Both the position numbers and the translations under genes were made by a program. From Bacteroidota bacterium (GTDB lineage: Bacteria; Bacteroidota; Bacteroidia; Flavobacteriales; Flavobacteriaceae), in assembly GCA_022562895.1 (NCBI GenBank), contig JADFOK010000013.1:1-64000 (forward strand): a DNA stretch of 64,000 nt, in the 5' to 3' direction. A model generated the notes under the pieces. The model had not been told where the DNA came from. It saw only the letters and a program-made list of their open reading frames with translations, and did not search any database. Positions 8,154 to 17,317 of this stretch are shown one piece after another (position 1 is the first letter of the stretch; the number at the start of each line of letters is the position of its first letter).

Positions 8154-9404
8154 TCATTCAGATTTAGAAACTCTTTCTAAAATATAATCATCCTTAATTG
8201 TAGAATAAAAATCTATTAAATGTATTAGATAATTATCATAATTATTAATATTACTATAACTTTCTATTCTTGCACTGTCAAATAATAAATCATCAATTGA
8301 TACTTCTGGTATTTCTGAAAATATTTGATTGAATAAATTTGATTTGGAAAAGGTAACTACACTTGAAGATTTACCATAAATATAATAAAAGACAAATACA
8401 TTATCATCAATATTACTTAGCGAATAGATAACATTAAAAACATCATAATTACCAGAAGTATTCATTGAAAAATTATTGATAGAATTTGTGTTAATTGTTA
8501 AATCAAAGTTGGGTAAGGATATATTTTGTATGATATCTTGTGATTTTTTAGAATAATAATAAGTAGTATTATTTATATTGAAATTAGAATGAAAAGCATA
8601 ATAATCAAATAAATTGTCAGGTACTAATGTTATATCTGAATTACTTCCATTTTGATAACCTTTAAAATGTACCAAATGATGTATATTATTATTATCATCA
8701 TTCTTAAAACCATGTACATTAACTGATAAAGATTCATTTGTTGGAAACTGAGTGGTAATACTTGTATTTACAAAAGGTAATGAAGTAAAATCTATATTTA
8801 AATTAGTATTACCATTTACATTTTCCATCCAAAAATAGCGGGGTAAATTATCATCCGGACTTTTAAACGCTGCATAATAATCTCCTGGTGATGCTGGTAA
8901 TAAACTATCAAAATTAAAAGTACCCCCATTATCCGGGTTTCCATCAGAAATATAACTACCACTATGAGAAATTACTTCTAAAGGAAATCCAGTGTTGCTT
9001 AAATCCAAATTAATCCTATCTTGATTTGGATTTAATCTTTTAATTTCATTTATATTATAGGTGTTTGGGTTAACGTCTTCATAAGTAGATGTTAAATAAT
9101 AGGTTTGTCCTACAGTTAAAACTTTATATATCAAGGTTGCGTCATATACATCATTAATATCAAATACAGCACTTAAATACGTTTCTTGATTGTTTATTAA
9201 GGCCCCATCAACAATAATATCACCATTTGCATCACTAAGATATAGATGACCTGTAGTAGTTTCTTTAAATAAATTCCCAATCACATTTATTGAAAACAAA
9301 AAGGTTTCGGTTCCCTGTTCTTCATTTAATACTTGGTCATCAACTCCTTTAGAACATTGAATTAATATTATAGATATCAATAATAAAAGTATAATTCTTT
9401 TCAT
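8154..9404 (-). CDS. Hypothetical lipoprotein, 416 residues
   Basis: The N-terminus is a clear lipoprotein signal (basic start, hydrophobic run, lipobox IQC at residues 15-17), so the mature protein starts at Cys17. The rest is rich in Asn, Asp, Ser and Tyr with a beta-sheet pattern, and has no membrane segments or motifs I recognise. The strong AT codon bias and Asn richness fit an accessory lipoprotein. It stands alone between the tRNA-Gln locus and a decayed regulator, a typical position for variable genes next to tRNAs. Function unknown. Confidence 0.75.
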   Translation of the reverse strand: MKRIILLLLISIILIQCSKGVDDQVLNEEQGTETFLFSINVIGNLFKETTTGHLYLSDANGDIIVDGALINNQETYLSAVFDINDVYDATLIYKVLTVGQTYYLTSTYEDVNPNTYNINEIKRLNPNQDRINLDLSNTGFPLEVISHSGSYISDGNPDNGGTFNFDSLLPASPGDYYAAFKSPDDNLPRYFWMENVNGNTNLNIDFTSLPFVNTSITTQFPTNESLSVNVHGFKNDDNNNIHHLVHFKGYQNGSNSDITLVPDNLFDYYAFHSNFNINNTTYYYSKKSQDIIQNISLPNFDLTINTNSINNFSMNTSGNYDVFNVIYSLSNIDDNVFVFYYIYGKSSSVVTFSKSNLFNQIFSEIPEVSIDDLLFDSARIESYSNINNYDNYLIHLIDFYSTIKDDYILERVSKSE

Positions 9405-9890
9405 AATTTACGTTTTTTTATAGATGTCTTATTTCTAACAATTAAATGTTTTCTAGTCAACAACCTCAAGAATTATGCCCTTTCCAATAATCTTTGTTAA
9501 CTAATACAAAGTTTATAAATAAAAAGATAGTATAAAACTGAGGAATTTCAAGAAGCGGGTGACGTTCAATTATCGAACCAATTTATAAGTAATTTTATAG
9601 AATGATTACAGCCACTATAATTGATGATGAACAAAATGCCAGGGATTTTTTGTTTAAACTCCTTGCAAGATATTTTGAGAAAAAAATAATAAACTGTTTA
9701 AAAGTAAAATACTTATGATAAAAAATTTTTAATAGAAGAAGGAAAACTTTACGAGATAAGTGTTATAGTGAAAACATTTTGTGTATTCACCTAAAACTAT
9801 TCTCCTTAAACTCAACAATGTTAAACATCTCAAATAAACGATTGTATACTCTACAGCCGTATTTGCTATGAAACTGGAGTAGGGCTCTAT
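9405..9890. other. Gene-poor spacer with decayed coding remnants
   Basis: Apart from the response-regulator remnant at 9602-9718 I find no intact gene, RNA or terminator. Just before it, a short frame from about 9529 ends in a TGA overlapping the ATG at 9602 (ATGA), the usual layout of a sensor kinase followed by its regulator; the kinase itself cannot be recognised. 9720-9890 shows nothing I can name. Confidence 0.5.
9602..9718 (+). pseudogene. LytTR-type response regulator, N-terminal remnant
   Basis: 38 codons begin M-I-T-A-T-I-I-D-D-E and continue N-A-R-D-F-L-F-K-L-L, the typical first strand, acidic pocket and first helix of a LytR/AlgR family receiver domain. A stop comes before the phosphorylation-site Asp. 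A whole gene would be around 240 codons, and no LytTR DNA-binding domain follows, so this is a 5' relic of a deleted two-component system. Confidence 0.7.
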
Positions 9891-10712
9891 CTAAATCTTA
9901 AAAGTAATTACAGGCAAAATAGCATGATTTACCAGATCTTCACTTATGCTACCATTAAAGAAATGGGATAATCCTTTACGACCGTGTGTACTCATTCCAA
10001 TAAGATTTGCTTGGGTGTCTTTCGCAAAATTTAAAATACCCTTTTCAACCGATGTATCATTGTAGATATTAAGAGTATAGTTATCATCATCAATTTTATT
10101 AACAAGATTATTCATCATCTTATTAATTTGTTCAGTAGTTTTAAATCCGCCTGGGGTGTTTATATATAATAGATGCATTTTTGCACCAACTTCACCCGCA
10201 AATCTCTGAGCTTCCATTAAGGGTTTACGACTTTCTTTAGAAAAATCGGTGGCAAAAACAAAATTGTTGATTTTAAAATCTTTCTGTTCGCTTTTAATTA
10301 CAAGAACAGGAATTTTTGAGGTTCTTACTACTTTTTCAGTATTACTCCCAATAAACATTTCTTTAAATCCACTAACCCCATGAGATCCCATTACCACTAA
10401 ATCAATATCGTTCATTTTTACAGCTTCATTTATATCGGTATAGATTTCATCGTGTCCATAGGCCTCGTGTATAACTATATCTTGAAGGTAAGGTTGTTCC
10501 AAAATTTCAAGAAAGTGTTTTTCAGCCAACTTTATAAAAAATAGGGGTTCAGGAAGACTGTTGGGGTCTGCTGCGTTAGCAAGGTGCAAAGGGAGTTCTA
10601 AAGTATGCAAGATGTAAATTTCACTTCCATGCTTGGCAGCCATCTTTGCAGCTACCTTAAGTGCATTTTCAGCTTGGGGAGAAAAATCAGTGGGAACTAA
10701 TAATCGTTTCAT
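9891..10712 (-). CDS. Tandem universal stress protein (UspA family)
   Basis: 273 residues forming two UspA domains, each with the nucleotide-binding pattern: MGSHGVSG followed by GSNTE in the first half, and GMSTHGRKG followed by NGSIS in the second. Both fit the G-x2-G-x9-G-(S/T) rule of ATP-binding Usp proteins. The protein is cytoplasmic, with no signal peptide. Single-gene unit transcribed away from rimP. Role: stress or energy-starvation response, by family. Confidence 0.93.
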   Translation of the reverse strand: MKRLLVPTDFSPQAENALKVAAKMAAKHGSEIYILHTLELPLHLANAADPNSLPEPLFFIKLAEKHFLEILEQPYLQDIVIHEAYGHDEIYTDINEAVKMNDIDLVVMGSHGVSGFKEMFIGSNTEKVVRTSKIPVLVIKSEQKDFKINNFVFATDFSKESRKPLMEAQRFAGEVGAKMHLLYINTPGGFKTTEQINKMMNNLVNKIDDDNYTLNIYNDTSVEKGILNFAKDTQANLIGMSTHGRKGLSHFFNGSISEDLVNHAILPVITFKI

Positions 10713-10751
10713 AAGTTTTAATTTTTAAGCCTTTTAACAAGCCTTAAATTA

Positions 10752-10759
10752 CAAAAATA
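10752..10759 (-). promoter_or_regulatory. Possible -7 element for the usp gene
   Basis: On the minus strand this reads TATTTTTG, matching TAnnTTTG, about 40 bases before the start codon at 10712. A -33 TTG at the expected distance is not obvious. Confidence 0.4.
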
Positions 10760-10799
10760 AAACGAATGTTAAAGGTTTTTTAGAAATCAAAAAATGTAG

Positions 10800-10807
10800 T
10801 ATATTTG
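10800..10807 (+). promoter_or_regulatory. -7 element of the rimP-nusA-infB operon
   Basis: TATATTTG matches the flavobacterial TAnnTTTG box and is followed by GCACC, a common initiation context. It lies about 60 bases upstream of rimP and just before the leader hairpin. No clear -33 TTG was found. Confidence 0.55.
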
Positions 10808-10833
10808 CACCGAAAATGCAAATGAAACTAGCT

Positions 10834-10858
10834 GAGGGGACTAAAGTCCCCTCTTTTT
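10834..10858 (+). terminator. Leader hairpin with T-run before rimP (possible attenuator)
   Basis: GAGGGGACT (10834-10842) pairs with AGTCCCCTC (10845-10853) and TTTTT follows at once. This is an intrinsic-terminator shape lying between the rimP promoter and the rimP start, with no gene ending in front of it on this strand (usp diverges). It would therefore stop the operon's own transcript unless read through, which suggests attenuation of the nusA operon. Confidence 0.75.
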
Positions 10859-10868
10859 ATAGCCGAAA

Positions 10869-11336
10869 ATGATATTAGGGGAAGTTACACATCTGTTAGA
10901 GAGGGCGTTAGAGAAAAATAAATCTTTGTTTTTAATTGATTTTAGTATTTCAGAATACAATCAAATACACATTATTATTGACGGGGATAATGGGGTAACA
11001 GTAAAGGATTGTATTAGTATTAGCCGGGAGATTGCACACAATCTAGATAGAGATGTACACGATTTCTCCCTTGAAGTATCATCGGCAGGAGTATCAGAGC
11101 CATTGATTAACATTCGTCAATACTATAAAAATCTAGGCCGCAAACTCAAGATTAAAACTTTAGAAGGGCAAATTTTAGAAGGTGAACTTACAAATGTCGA
11201 TGATAAGGAAATAAAATTGAAATGGAAGGCCAGAGAACCTAAACCTATTGGTAAGGGGAAAATAACCGTACAAAAAGAAACGGTATTGTATTATAAAGAT
11301 ATAGTTGAAGCAAAAGTGATGATAACATTTAATTAA
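10869..11336 (+). CDS. Ribosome maturation factor RimP
   Basis: RimP binds the free 30S subunit and helps its late assembly. The 155-residue product has the N-terminal alpha/beta domain with DFSLEVSSAGVSEPL, a strongly conserved RimP motif, and the C-terminal SH3-like barrel. It is first in the rimP-nusA-infB order found in most bacteria, 6 bases ahead of nusA. The leader hairpin at 10834 sits directly upstream and probably regulates it. Confidence 0.95.
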   Translation: MILGEVTHLLERALEKNKSLFLIDFSISEYNQIHIIIDGDNGVTVKDCISISREIAHNLDRDVHDFSLEVSSAGVSEPLINIRQYYKNLGRKLKIKTLEGQILEGELTNVDDKEIKLKWKAREPKPIGKGKITVQKETVLYYKDIVEAKVMITFN

Positions 11337-11342
11337 AAGATT

Positions 11343-12575
11343 ATGGAAAATTTAGCATTAATTGATTCTTTTTCAGAATTTAAAGATGATAAGTTGATTG
11401 ACAGAGTAACGCTTATGGCGATACTGGAAGATGTTTTTAGGAGTGCATTGAAGAAAAAATACGGTGATGATGATAACTTTGATATCATTATTAATCCGGA
11501 TAAAGGTGATTTAGAGATTTGGAGAAACCGTATTGTTGTTGCAGATGGTAAAGTAGAAGAACCCAATCAGGAGATATCATTAAGCGATGCTCAAAAAATA
11601 GAACCTGATTTTGAAGTTGGTGAAGATGTTTCAGAAGAGGTAAAACTAGAGCAATTAGGGCGACGATCTATCTTGGCTTTACGTCAAAATTTAATTTCAA
11701 AAATTCACGAACACGACAATACAAATGTTTACAAGCAATTTAAAGAGCTAGTAGGTGAAATATATACTGCAGAAGTACACCATATTCGTCACCGCGCAAT
11801 TATATTGTTAGATGATGATGGAAATGAAATCATCCTTCCTAAAGACAAACAAATACCATCAGATTTTTTCAGAAAAGGAGATAACGTACGGGGTATTATT
11901 GAAAGTGTTGATCTTAAAGGTAATAAACCAACTATCATTATGTCGCGAGCTACCCCACTATTTCTGGAAAAACTCTTTGAACAGGAAATTCCTGAGGTTT
12001 TTGACGGACTAATAACTGTTAAAAAAGTGGTACGAATTCCAGGTGAAAAAGCAAAAGTAGCAGTTGATTCCTATGACGATCGTATAGACCCTGTTGGGGC
12101 CTGTGTTGGGATGAAAGGATCACGAATTCATGGTATTGTACGTGAATTGGGTAATGAAAATATCGATGTAATTAATTTCACTAATAACATACAATTGTTT
12201 ATAACCAGGGCTTTAAGTCCAGCTAGAATAACTTCTATTAAATTGGATGAAGAAAATAAAAGAGCTGAAGTTATACTAAAACCAGAAGAAGTTTCAAAAG
12301 CAATTGGGCGCGGAGGTCACAATATAAGGTTGGCAGGATATTTAACAGGATATGAAATAGACGTACTGCGTGAAGGAGCAGAAGAAGATGTTGAACTTTC
12401 AGAATTCTCAGATGAAATTGAAGATTGGATTATTAAAGAATTTGAGAAAATTGGCCTTGACACCGCTAAGAGTGTGTTGGAATATGACCTTAAAGATTTG
12501 GTTAAACGAACTGATTTAGAAGAGGAAACTATTCAATCGGTAATAAATATTTTAAAAGAAGAATTTGAGGAGTAA
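11343..12575 (+). CDS. Transcription termination/antitermination factor NusA
   Basis: Binds RNA polymerase and modulates pausing, termination and antitermination. 410 residues with the N-terminal polymerase-binding domain, an S1 domain (about 130-200), and two KH domains including VGACVGMKGSRI and AIGRGGHNIRLA. The C-terminus is short and acidic and lacks the long repeat extension of E. coli NusA, as is usual in Bacteroidota. Second gene of the operon; NusA may feed back on the hairpin in front of rimP. Confidence 0.97.
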   Translation: MENLALIDSFSEFKDDKLIDRVTLMAILEDVFRSALKKKYGDDDNFDIIINPDKGDLEIWRNRIVVADGKVEEPNQEISLSDAQKIEPDFEVGEDVSEEVKLEQLGRRSILALRQNLISKIHEHDNTNVYKQFKELVGEIYTAEVHHIRHRAIILLDDDGNEIILPKDKQIPSDFFRKGDNVRGIIESVDLKGNKPTIIMSRATPLFLEKLFEQEIPEVFDGLITVKKVVRIPGEKAKVAVDSYDDRIDPVGACVGMKGSRIHGIVRELGNENIDVINFTNNIQLFITRALSPARITSIKLDEENKRAEVILKPEEVSKAIGRGGHNIRLAGYLTGYEIDVLREGAEEDVELSEFSDEIEDWIIKEFEKIGLDTAKSVLEYDLKDLVKRTDLEEETIQSVINILKEEFEE

Positions 12576-12634
12576 TAGATACTTTAAATACTTTTATGCA
12601 ACTTTTTAATTTAAAAAAATGAGAAAGCATTTTT

Positions 12635-15277
12635 ATGGCTGAAACAAAAACAATGAGGCTTAGTAAAGTTTTACGTGAATTCAACATCTCACTAGATCGT
12701 GCTGTAGAATTTTTAAATTCTAATGGACACGATGTGGTAGCACGTCCTACCTCCAAAATTTCGGATGAAGAATACAATGCTCTGTTTGAAGAATTTCAAA
12801 AAGATAAAAGTAAAAAGGTAGCTTCAAAGGAAGTTGGTGAAGAAAAACGAATAGAAAAAGAAAAATTTCGTTTGGCCTATGAGCTTGAAATTGAAGAAAA
12901 GCAGAAAAAAGATGCTTCAAAAGTTATTACAGCTAAAACAAAATTAGAGGGACCTAAGAAGTTAGGTAAAATAGATCTCGAAAAGGAGAAACCAAAAAAA
13001 GAAGATAAAACCAAAACAACAACTGCTAAGAAAGAAAAAACTGAAAAGGCATCTACTAAAAAAGATCCGGTAAAAAAAGAGACCAAAAAGAAAATTGAAG
13101 CTAAAGAAGAGAAGAAAGAAGAAGTTATAGCTGAAGAACTTAAAAAATCTAAAAAAGTAGAAACCAAATACAAGAAATTAGACGGTCCTAGCTTTACGGG
13201 CAAGAAAATAGATCTGGAACAATTTAAAAAGCCAGAGAAAAAGAAAGAAAAAAAAGAAGAGCATAAAAAAGAAAAGAAAAGTAGAAGACGCCGAATATCT
13301 AAAGGACCTTTAAAAAGCGGAGATAATTTTAAAAATAGAGGGCGGAAACGCACTCATATCATAAAAGAAGAACCAAGCGTAGAAGAAGTACAAAAACAAG
13401 TAAGAGAGACCTTAGAAAAACTTCAAGGAAAATCATCTAAAGGAAAGGGAGCCAAATACCGTCGTGAGAAAAGAGATATTCACCGCCAGAAAACAGAAGA
13501 AGAACTGGTCCAGCAGGAAATAGAAAGCAGACTACTAAAAGTAACAGAGTTTGTTACTGTTAGTGAAGTGGCAATTATGATGGATGTTCCGGTAAACCAA
13601 ATTATTTCTGCCTGCATGTCATTAGGAATGATGGTAACAATGAACCAACGATTAGACGCAGAAACTCTTTCAATTGTTGCAGAAGAATTTGGTTTTGAAG
13701 TGGAGTTTATAACCACAGAAATAGAAGAGGCAATACAGGAAGAAGAAGATTCTCCAAAAGATTTAAAACCTCGTGCACCTATCGTTACCGTGATGGGCCA
13801 CGTTGATCACGGGAAAACGTCATTGCTAGATTATATACGTAAAGAAAATGTAATTGCCGGTGAATCTGGGGGTATTACACAACACATAGGAGCCTATAGC
13901 GTGGAACTGGACGATGGACAAAATATAACATTCCTTGATACTCCTGGACACGAAGCGTTTACAGCAATGCGAGCAAGAGGAACTCAGGTAACAGATCTTG
14001 TTATTGTTGTAATTGCAGCCGACGACGATATAATGCCCCAAACTAAAGAAGCAATTAGTCACGCTCAAGCAGCTGGAGTACCCATTGTTTTTGCTATAAA
14101 TAAAATAGATATTCCCGATGCTAATCCAGAAAAAATTAAAGAAAGTTTGGCTAATATGAACTTATTGGTCGAAGACTGGGGAGGAAAAATCCAATCTCAA
14201 GATATTTCTGCAAAAACAGGTGAAGGTGTTAGTGACCTTTTAGAAAAAGTATTATTAGAAGCAGAATTATTAGAATTAAAAGCTAATCCAGATAAGCCCG
14301 CCACTGGTTCTGTAGTGGAAGCTTTTTTAGATAAAGGGCGTGGTTACGTTTCTACTATTCTAGTATTAGGAGGAACCCTTAAAATTGGCGATTATGTTTT
14401 AGCAGGTCAACATAGTGGTAAAGTGAAAGCTATGTTTGATGAACGTGGGCATACTATTGAAATAGTAGGTCCGGCTACTCCTATTTCTATTTTGGGATTA
14501 GATGGAGCACCCCAGGCAGGTGATAAGTTTAATGTTTTCCTTGACGAACATGAAGCCAAAACTATTGCTACAAAACGCACACAATTACAACGTGAACAAT
14601 CGGTAAGAACTCAGCGACATATTACCTTAGACGAAATTGGAAGAAGAATTGCCCTGGGTGATTTCAAAGAGTTAAATGTGATATTAAAAGGAGATGTGGA
14701 TGGTTCTGTAGAGGCATTAACAGATTCATTCTTGAAGCTTTCCACTGAAGAAATTCAAGTAAATATTATCCATAAGGGCGTGGGTGCAATTACTGAAAGT
14801 GATGTACTTCTCGCTTCAGCATCAGATGCAATTATCATTGGTTTCAATGTACGCCCAATGGGGAATGCAAGAAAGATTGCTGATAAAGAAGAAATAGATA
14901 TTAGAATGTATTCTATTATTTATGATGCTATAAACGACTTGAAAGATGCCATGGAAGGGATGTTGTCACCTGATATAAAAGAAGAAATCACGGGGACCGC
15001 TGAAATCCGTGAAACTTTCAAGATCTCGAAAATAGGGACAATTGCAGGATGTATGGTAACCAGCGGGAAAATATTAAGGGAATCAGGTATTCGTCTTATC
15101 CGTGAAGGGGTTGTGGTTTATACAGGTGAATTGTTGTCTTTAAAAAGATTTAAAGACGACGCCAAAGAAGTTGCCAAAGGATTTGATTGTGGAATGCAAA
15201 TTAAAGACTATAACGATTTAAAAGAAGGTGATGTAATTGAATCTTTTATCGAAGTAGCTACTAAGAAAAAACTATAA
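12635..15277 (+). CDS. Translation initiation factor IF-2
   Basis: The GTPase that delivers initiator tRNA to the ribosome. 880 residues. After the first helical domain ([17 protein letters not shown]) comes a roughly 200-residue linker made almost entirely of Lys, Glu and Thr, then the G domain with GHVDHGKT (388-395), DTPGHEAF and NKID, and IF-2 domains II-IV. Start ATG 12635; an in-frame ATG 18 bases later (MRLSKV) is an alternative. Last gene of the operon. Confidence 0.97.
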   Translation: MAETKTMRLSKVLREFNISLDRAVEFLNSNGHDVVARPTSKISDEEYNALFEEFQKDKSKKVASKEVGEEKRIEKEKFRLAYELEIEEKQKKDASKVITAKTKLEGPKKLGKIDLEKEKPKKEDKTKTTTAKKEKTEKASTKKDPVKKETKKKIEAKEEKKEEVIAEELKKSKKVETKYKKLDGPSFTGKKIDLEQFKKPEKKKEKKEEHKKEKKSRRRRISKGPLKSGDNFKNRGRKRTHIIKEEPSVEEVQKQVRETLEKLQGKSSKGKGAKYRREKRDIHRQKTEEELVQQEIESRLLKVTEFVTVSEVAIMMDVPVNQIISACMSLGMMVTMNQRLDAETLSIVAEEFGFEVEFITTEIEEAIQEEEDSPKDLKPRAPIVTVMGHVDHGKTSLLDYIRKENVIAGESGGITQHIGAYSVELDDGQNITFLDTPGHEAFTAMRARGTQVTDLVIVVIAADDDIMPQTKEAISHAQAAGVPIVFAINKIDIPDANPEKIKESLANMNLLVEDWGGKIQSQDISAKTGEGVSDLLEKVLLEAELLELKANPDKPATGSVVEAFLDKGRGYVSTILVLGGTLKIGDYVLAGQHSGKVKAMFDERGHTIEIVGPATPISILGLDGAPQAGDKFNVFLDEHEAKTIATKRTQLQREQSVRTQRHITLDEIGRRIALGDFKELNVILKGDVDGSVEALTDSFLKLSTEEIQVNIIHKGVGAITESDVLLASASDAIIIGFNVRPMGNARKIADKEEIDIRMYSIIYDAINDLKDAMEGMLSPDIKEEITGTAEIRETFKISKIGTIAGCMVTSGKILRESGIRLIREGVVVYTGELLSLKRFKDDAKEVAKGFDCGMQIKDYNDLKEGDVIESFIEVATKKKL

Positions 15278-15360
15278 GTCTAATTTTACTTCAGAATAAA
15301 AACGACCTTAAAATCTGTTTTTTTATACAAATTATTTCCTGCTAAATAAGTTCAATATAA

Positions 15361-15756
15361 CTACTTATTCCGTTCAGGTTTTAGGATAAATGCAGAAGGG
15401 AATTTTTTTTTAATTTCAATCAATGCACGATCTGCATCGATACGTGAACTAAAATTACCTACCCAGACTTTATAATTAGGAGTTTCATACTTAATGGTTG
15501 CCGACCATGAGTCATGGGTATATCGATATTTTCGTATTACATTATTTGCTCTGTTCTTTTCACCATAATATAATTGAATAGTATAACCATCAGTTAATTT
15601 ATTTTCCTCTTCCAAACTCTTTTTTAACTCCAGTAATTGACGAATTTTAAGATCTTCATTTAGGGTTATTGTAGCCTCTTGAGCAGAAATGTTTATCGAT
15701 AAAAAAGACATTAAAATACTGAATACTAATAATTTATAATTTACTTGAAATACCAT
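15361..15756 (-). CDS. Secreted SPOR-domain protein
   Basis: 131 residues with a Sec signal peptide (cleavage after about residue 26, ISAQ) and a C-terminal SPOR domain, recognisable in GYTIQLYYG, the YKVWVGNF segment and the DADRALIEIKKKFPSAFI helix. SPOR domains bind glycan strands stripped of stem peptides. The protein is exported and probably peptidoglycan-associated. It is a single gene facing away from the act operon. A TACATTTG on the minus strand (15775-15782) is a possible promoter element. Confidence 0.85.
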   Translation of the reverse strand: MVFQVNYKLLVFSILMSFLSINISAQEATITLNEDLKIRQLLELKKSLEEENKLTDGYTIQLYYGEKNRANNVIRKYRYTHDSWSATIKYETPNYKVWVGNFSSRIDADRALIEIKKKFPSAFILKPERNK

Positions 15757-15881
15757 ATACTATTTCTATTGATGCAAATGTAAACTTTAATAACATGAAT
15801 AGAGCTAATATTATTATTTAGAATTACTATAAATTAGTATTTAACACTTTGCTAGCATTTCTAAATTTAACTTTAAAACCT

Positions 15882-15889
15882 TACTTTTG
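15882..15889 (+). promoter_or_regulatory. Possible -7 element of the act-cox operon
   Basis: TACTTTTG matches TAnnTTTG about 100 bases upstream of the actA start and is followed by TGCCG. No TTG is placed at the usual distance, so this is tentative. Confidence 0.4.
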
Positions 15890-15990
15890 TGCCGTTATTT
15901 CTGGTGTGTAATAATGTATGAGTCCATTGAAAATAGTAATCAATTATATACCAAACAATTGACAATAATTTAACCATTAGTATTCAAAGG

Positions 15991-17289
15991 GTGAACAACC
16001 AAAATCTAACCTCTAAATTGTCATTTCTTTTGTTAGCTTTATTGCTAACCATTTCTAATGTTATAAATGCGCAAGATGAAATTGCAAAGGTAGTTGCTTC
16101 CACAGAAAATGAAGATGTAATAAAAGCAGGAAAAGCCTTGTTTAATGCCAATTGTGCAGCTTGTCATAAATTAGACAAAAAAGCAACGGGGCCTGCACTT
16201 CGCGGTAAAGCTGATAAGTATGATAGAGAGTGGCTTTATAAATGGATTAATAATAGTCAAGGATTAATTAAATCTGGGGATGCAAAAGCAATAACAATTT
16301 TTGAGGAAAACAATATGTCTATAATGACTTCTTTTCCACAACTTTCTCATACCGATATCGATAATATTTTAGCCTATACCAGCCAACCAAAACCCGAACC
16401 TATAATAATCGAATCTTCAATTGCTGAAGGTGGTAGTGGAGAAAGTGGGGTGTCTAACAATATAATCTTAGCAGCTCTGGCATTGGTCTTTCTTCTTTTG
16501 GTGGTCATGTTAGTTTTAGTAAATAAAACGCTAAGAGGAATTGCAATAGCTAGCGGAGTAGAATATGAAGTAAAATCACGTACTCCCATTTGGAAGGTTT
16601 TTGTGCAAAATCAATTTTTAGTATTGGTTAGCACTATTTTCCTTCTTTTAATTGGCGGATATTTTATGTTTGGTTTCCTTATGCAGATTGGTGTAAATCA
16701 AGGGTATTCACCGGTTCAACCTATACATTTTTCACATAAAATACATGCAGGCGACAATCAAATAGATTGTAACTATTGTCACTCATCAGCAAGGAAAAGT
16801 AAAACTTCGGGAATTCCATCTCTTAATGTTTGTATGAATTGTCATAAAAATATTTCAGACTATAACGGAGAGGAAAATTTAGCAGAGGGGTATACTTTAG
16901 ATTTTTATAACGGTGAAATTGCAAAACTATATGATGCTGTTGGTTGGGATGTAGATCAGCAAGTTTATACCGGAGAAGAAAAACCGGTTAAATGGATACG
17001 TATTCACAACTTACCTGATTTTGCCTATTTCAACCATTCTCAACACGTGACTGTAGCAGGGGTTGATTGTCAAAAATGTCACGGTCCCGTAGAAGAAATG
17101 GAAATATTAGAACAGTTTGTTCCTTTAACTATGGGATGGTGCATCAATTGTCACCGAGAAACTAATGTGAATATGAAAGACAATGAATACTATAAAAAAA
17201 TTCATGATGAACTTTCCAAAAAATATGGTGTTGAACAAATAACAGCAGCTCAATTTGGAGGAATTGAATGTGGTAAATGTCACTATTAA
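15991..17289 (+). CDS. ActA, multiheme cytochrome c subunit of alternative complex III
   Basis: Alternative complex III oxidises menaquinol and passes electrons to cytochrome c or directly to the oxidase. This 432-residue subunit has a signal peptide (cleavage near INAQ, 27), a cytochrome c domain with CAACH at 55-59, two membrane helices (about 157-177 and 206-228) and then five more CXXCH sites at 260, 281, 360, 384 and 427. That makes six heme sites where the classical ActA core has five; the N-terminal mono-heme domain is the extra one. The start is GTG at 15991, chosen because the signal peptide begins there. First gene of the eight-gene operon. Confidence 0.93.
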   Translation: MNNQNLTSKLSFLLLALLLTISNVINAQDEIAKVVASTENEDVIKAGKALFNANCAACHKLDKKATGPALRGKADKYDREWLYKWINNSQGLIKSGDAKAITIFEENNMSIMTSFPQLSHTDIDNILAYTSQPKPEPIIIESSIAEGGSGESGVSNNIILAALALVFLLLVVMLVLVNKTLRGIAIASGVEYEVKSRTPIWKVFVQNQFLVLVSTIFLLLIGGYFMFGFLMQIGVNQGYSPVQPIHFSHKIHAGDNQIDCNYCHSSARKSKTSGIPSLNVCMNCHKNISDYNGEENLAEGYTLDFYNGEIAKLYDAVGWDVDQQVYTGEEKPVKWIRIHNLPDFAYFNHSQHVTVAGVDCQKCHGPVEEMEILEQFVPLTMGWCINCHRETNVNMKDNEYYKKIHDELSKKYGVEQITAAQFGGIECGKCHY

Positions 17290-17317
17290 TTAAAAAGAAT
17301 AATTACAATATATAATT

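Noticed and set aside
8154..9890. An integrated mobile element next to tRNA-Gln
   Set aside because: There is no integrase, no direct repeat of the tRNA 3' end, and no phage or conjugation gene. The single lipoprotein and a relic regulator are not enough.
12877..13353. Long minus-strand frame inside infB
   Set aside because: It is the antisense of the Lys/Glu linker, which gives a long Phe/Ser/Leu frame by composition alone.
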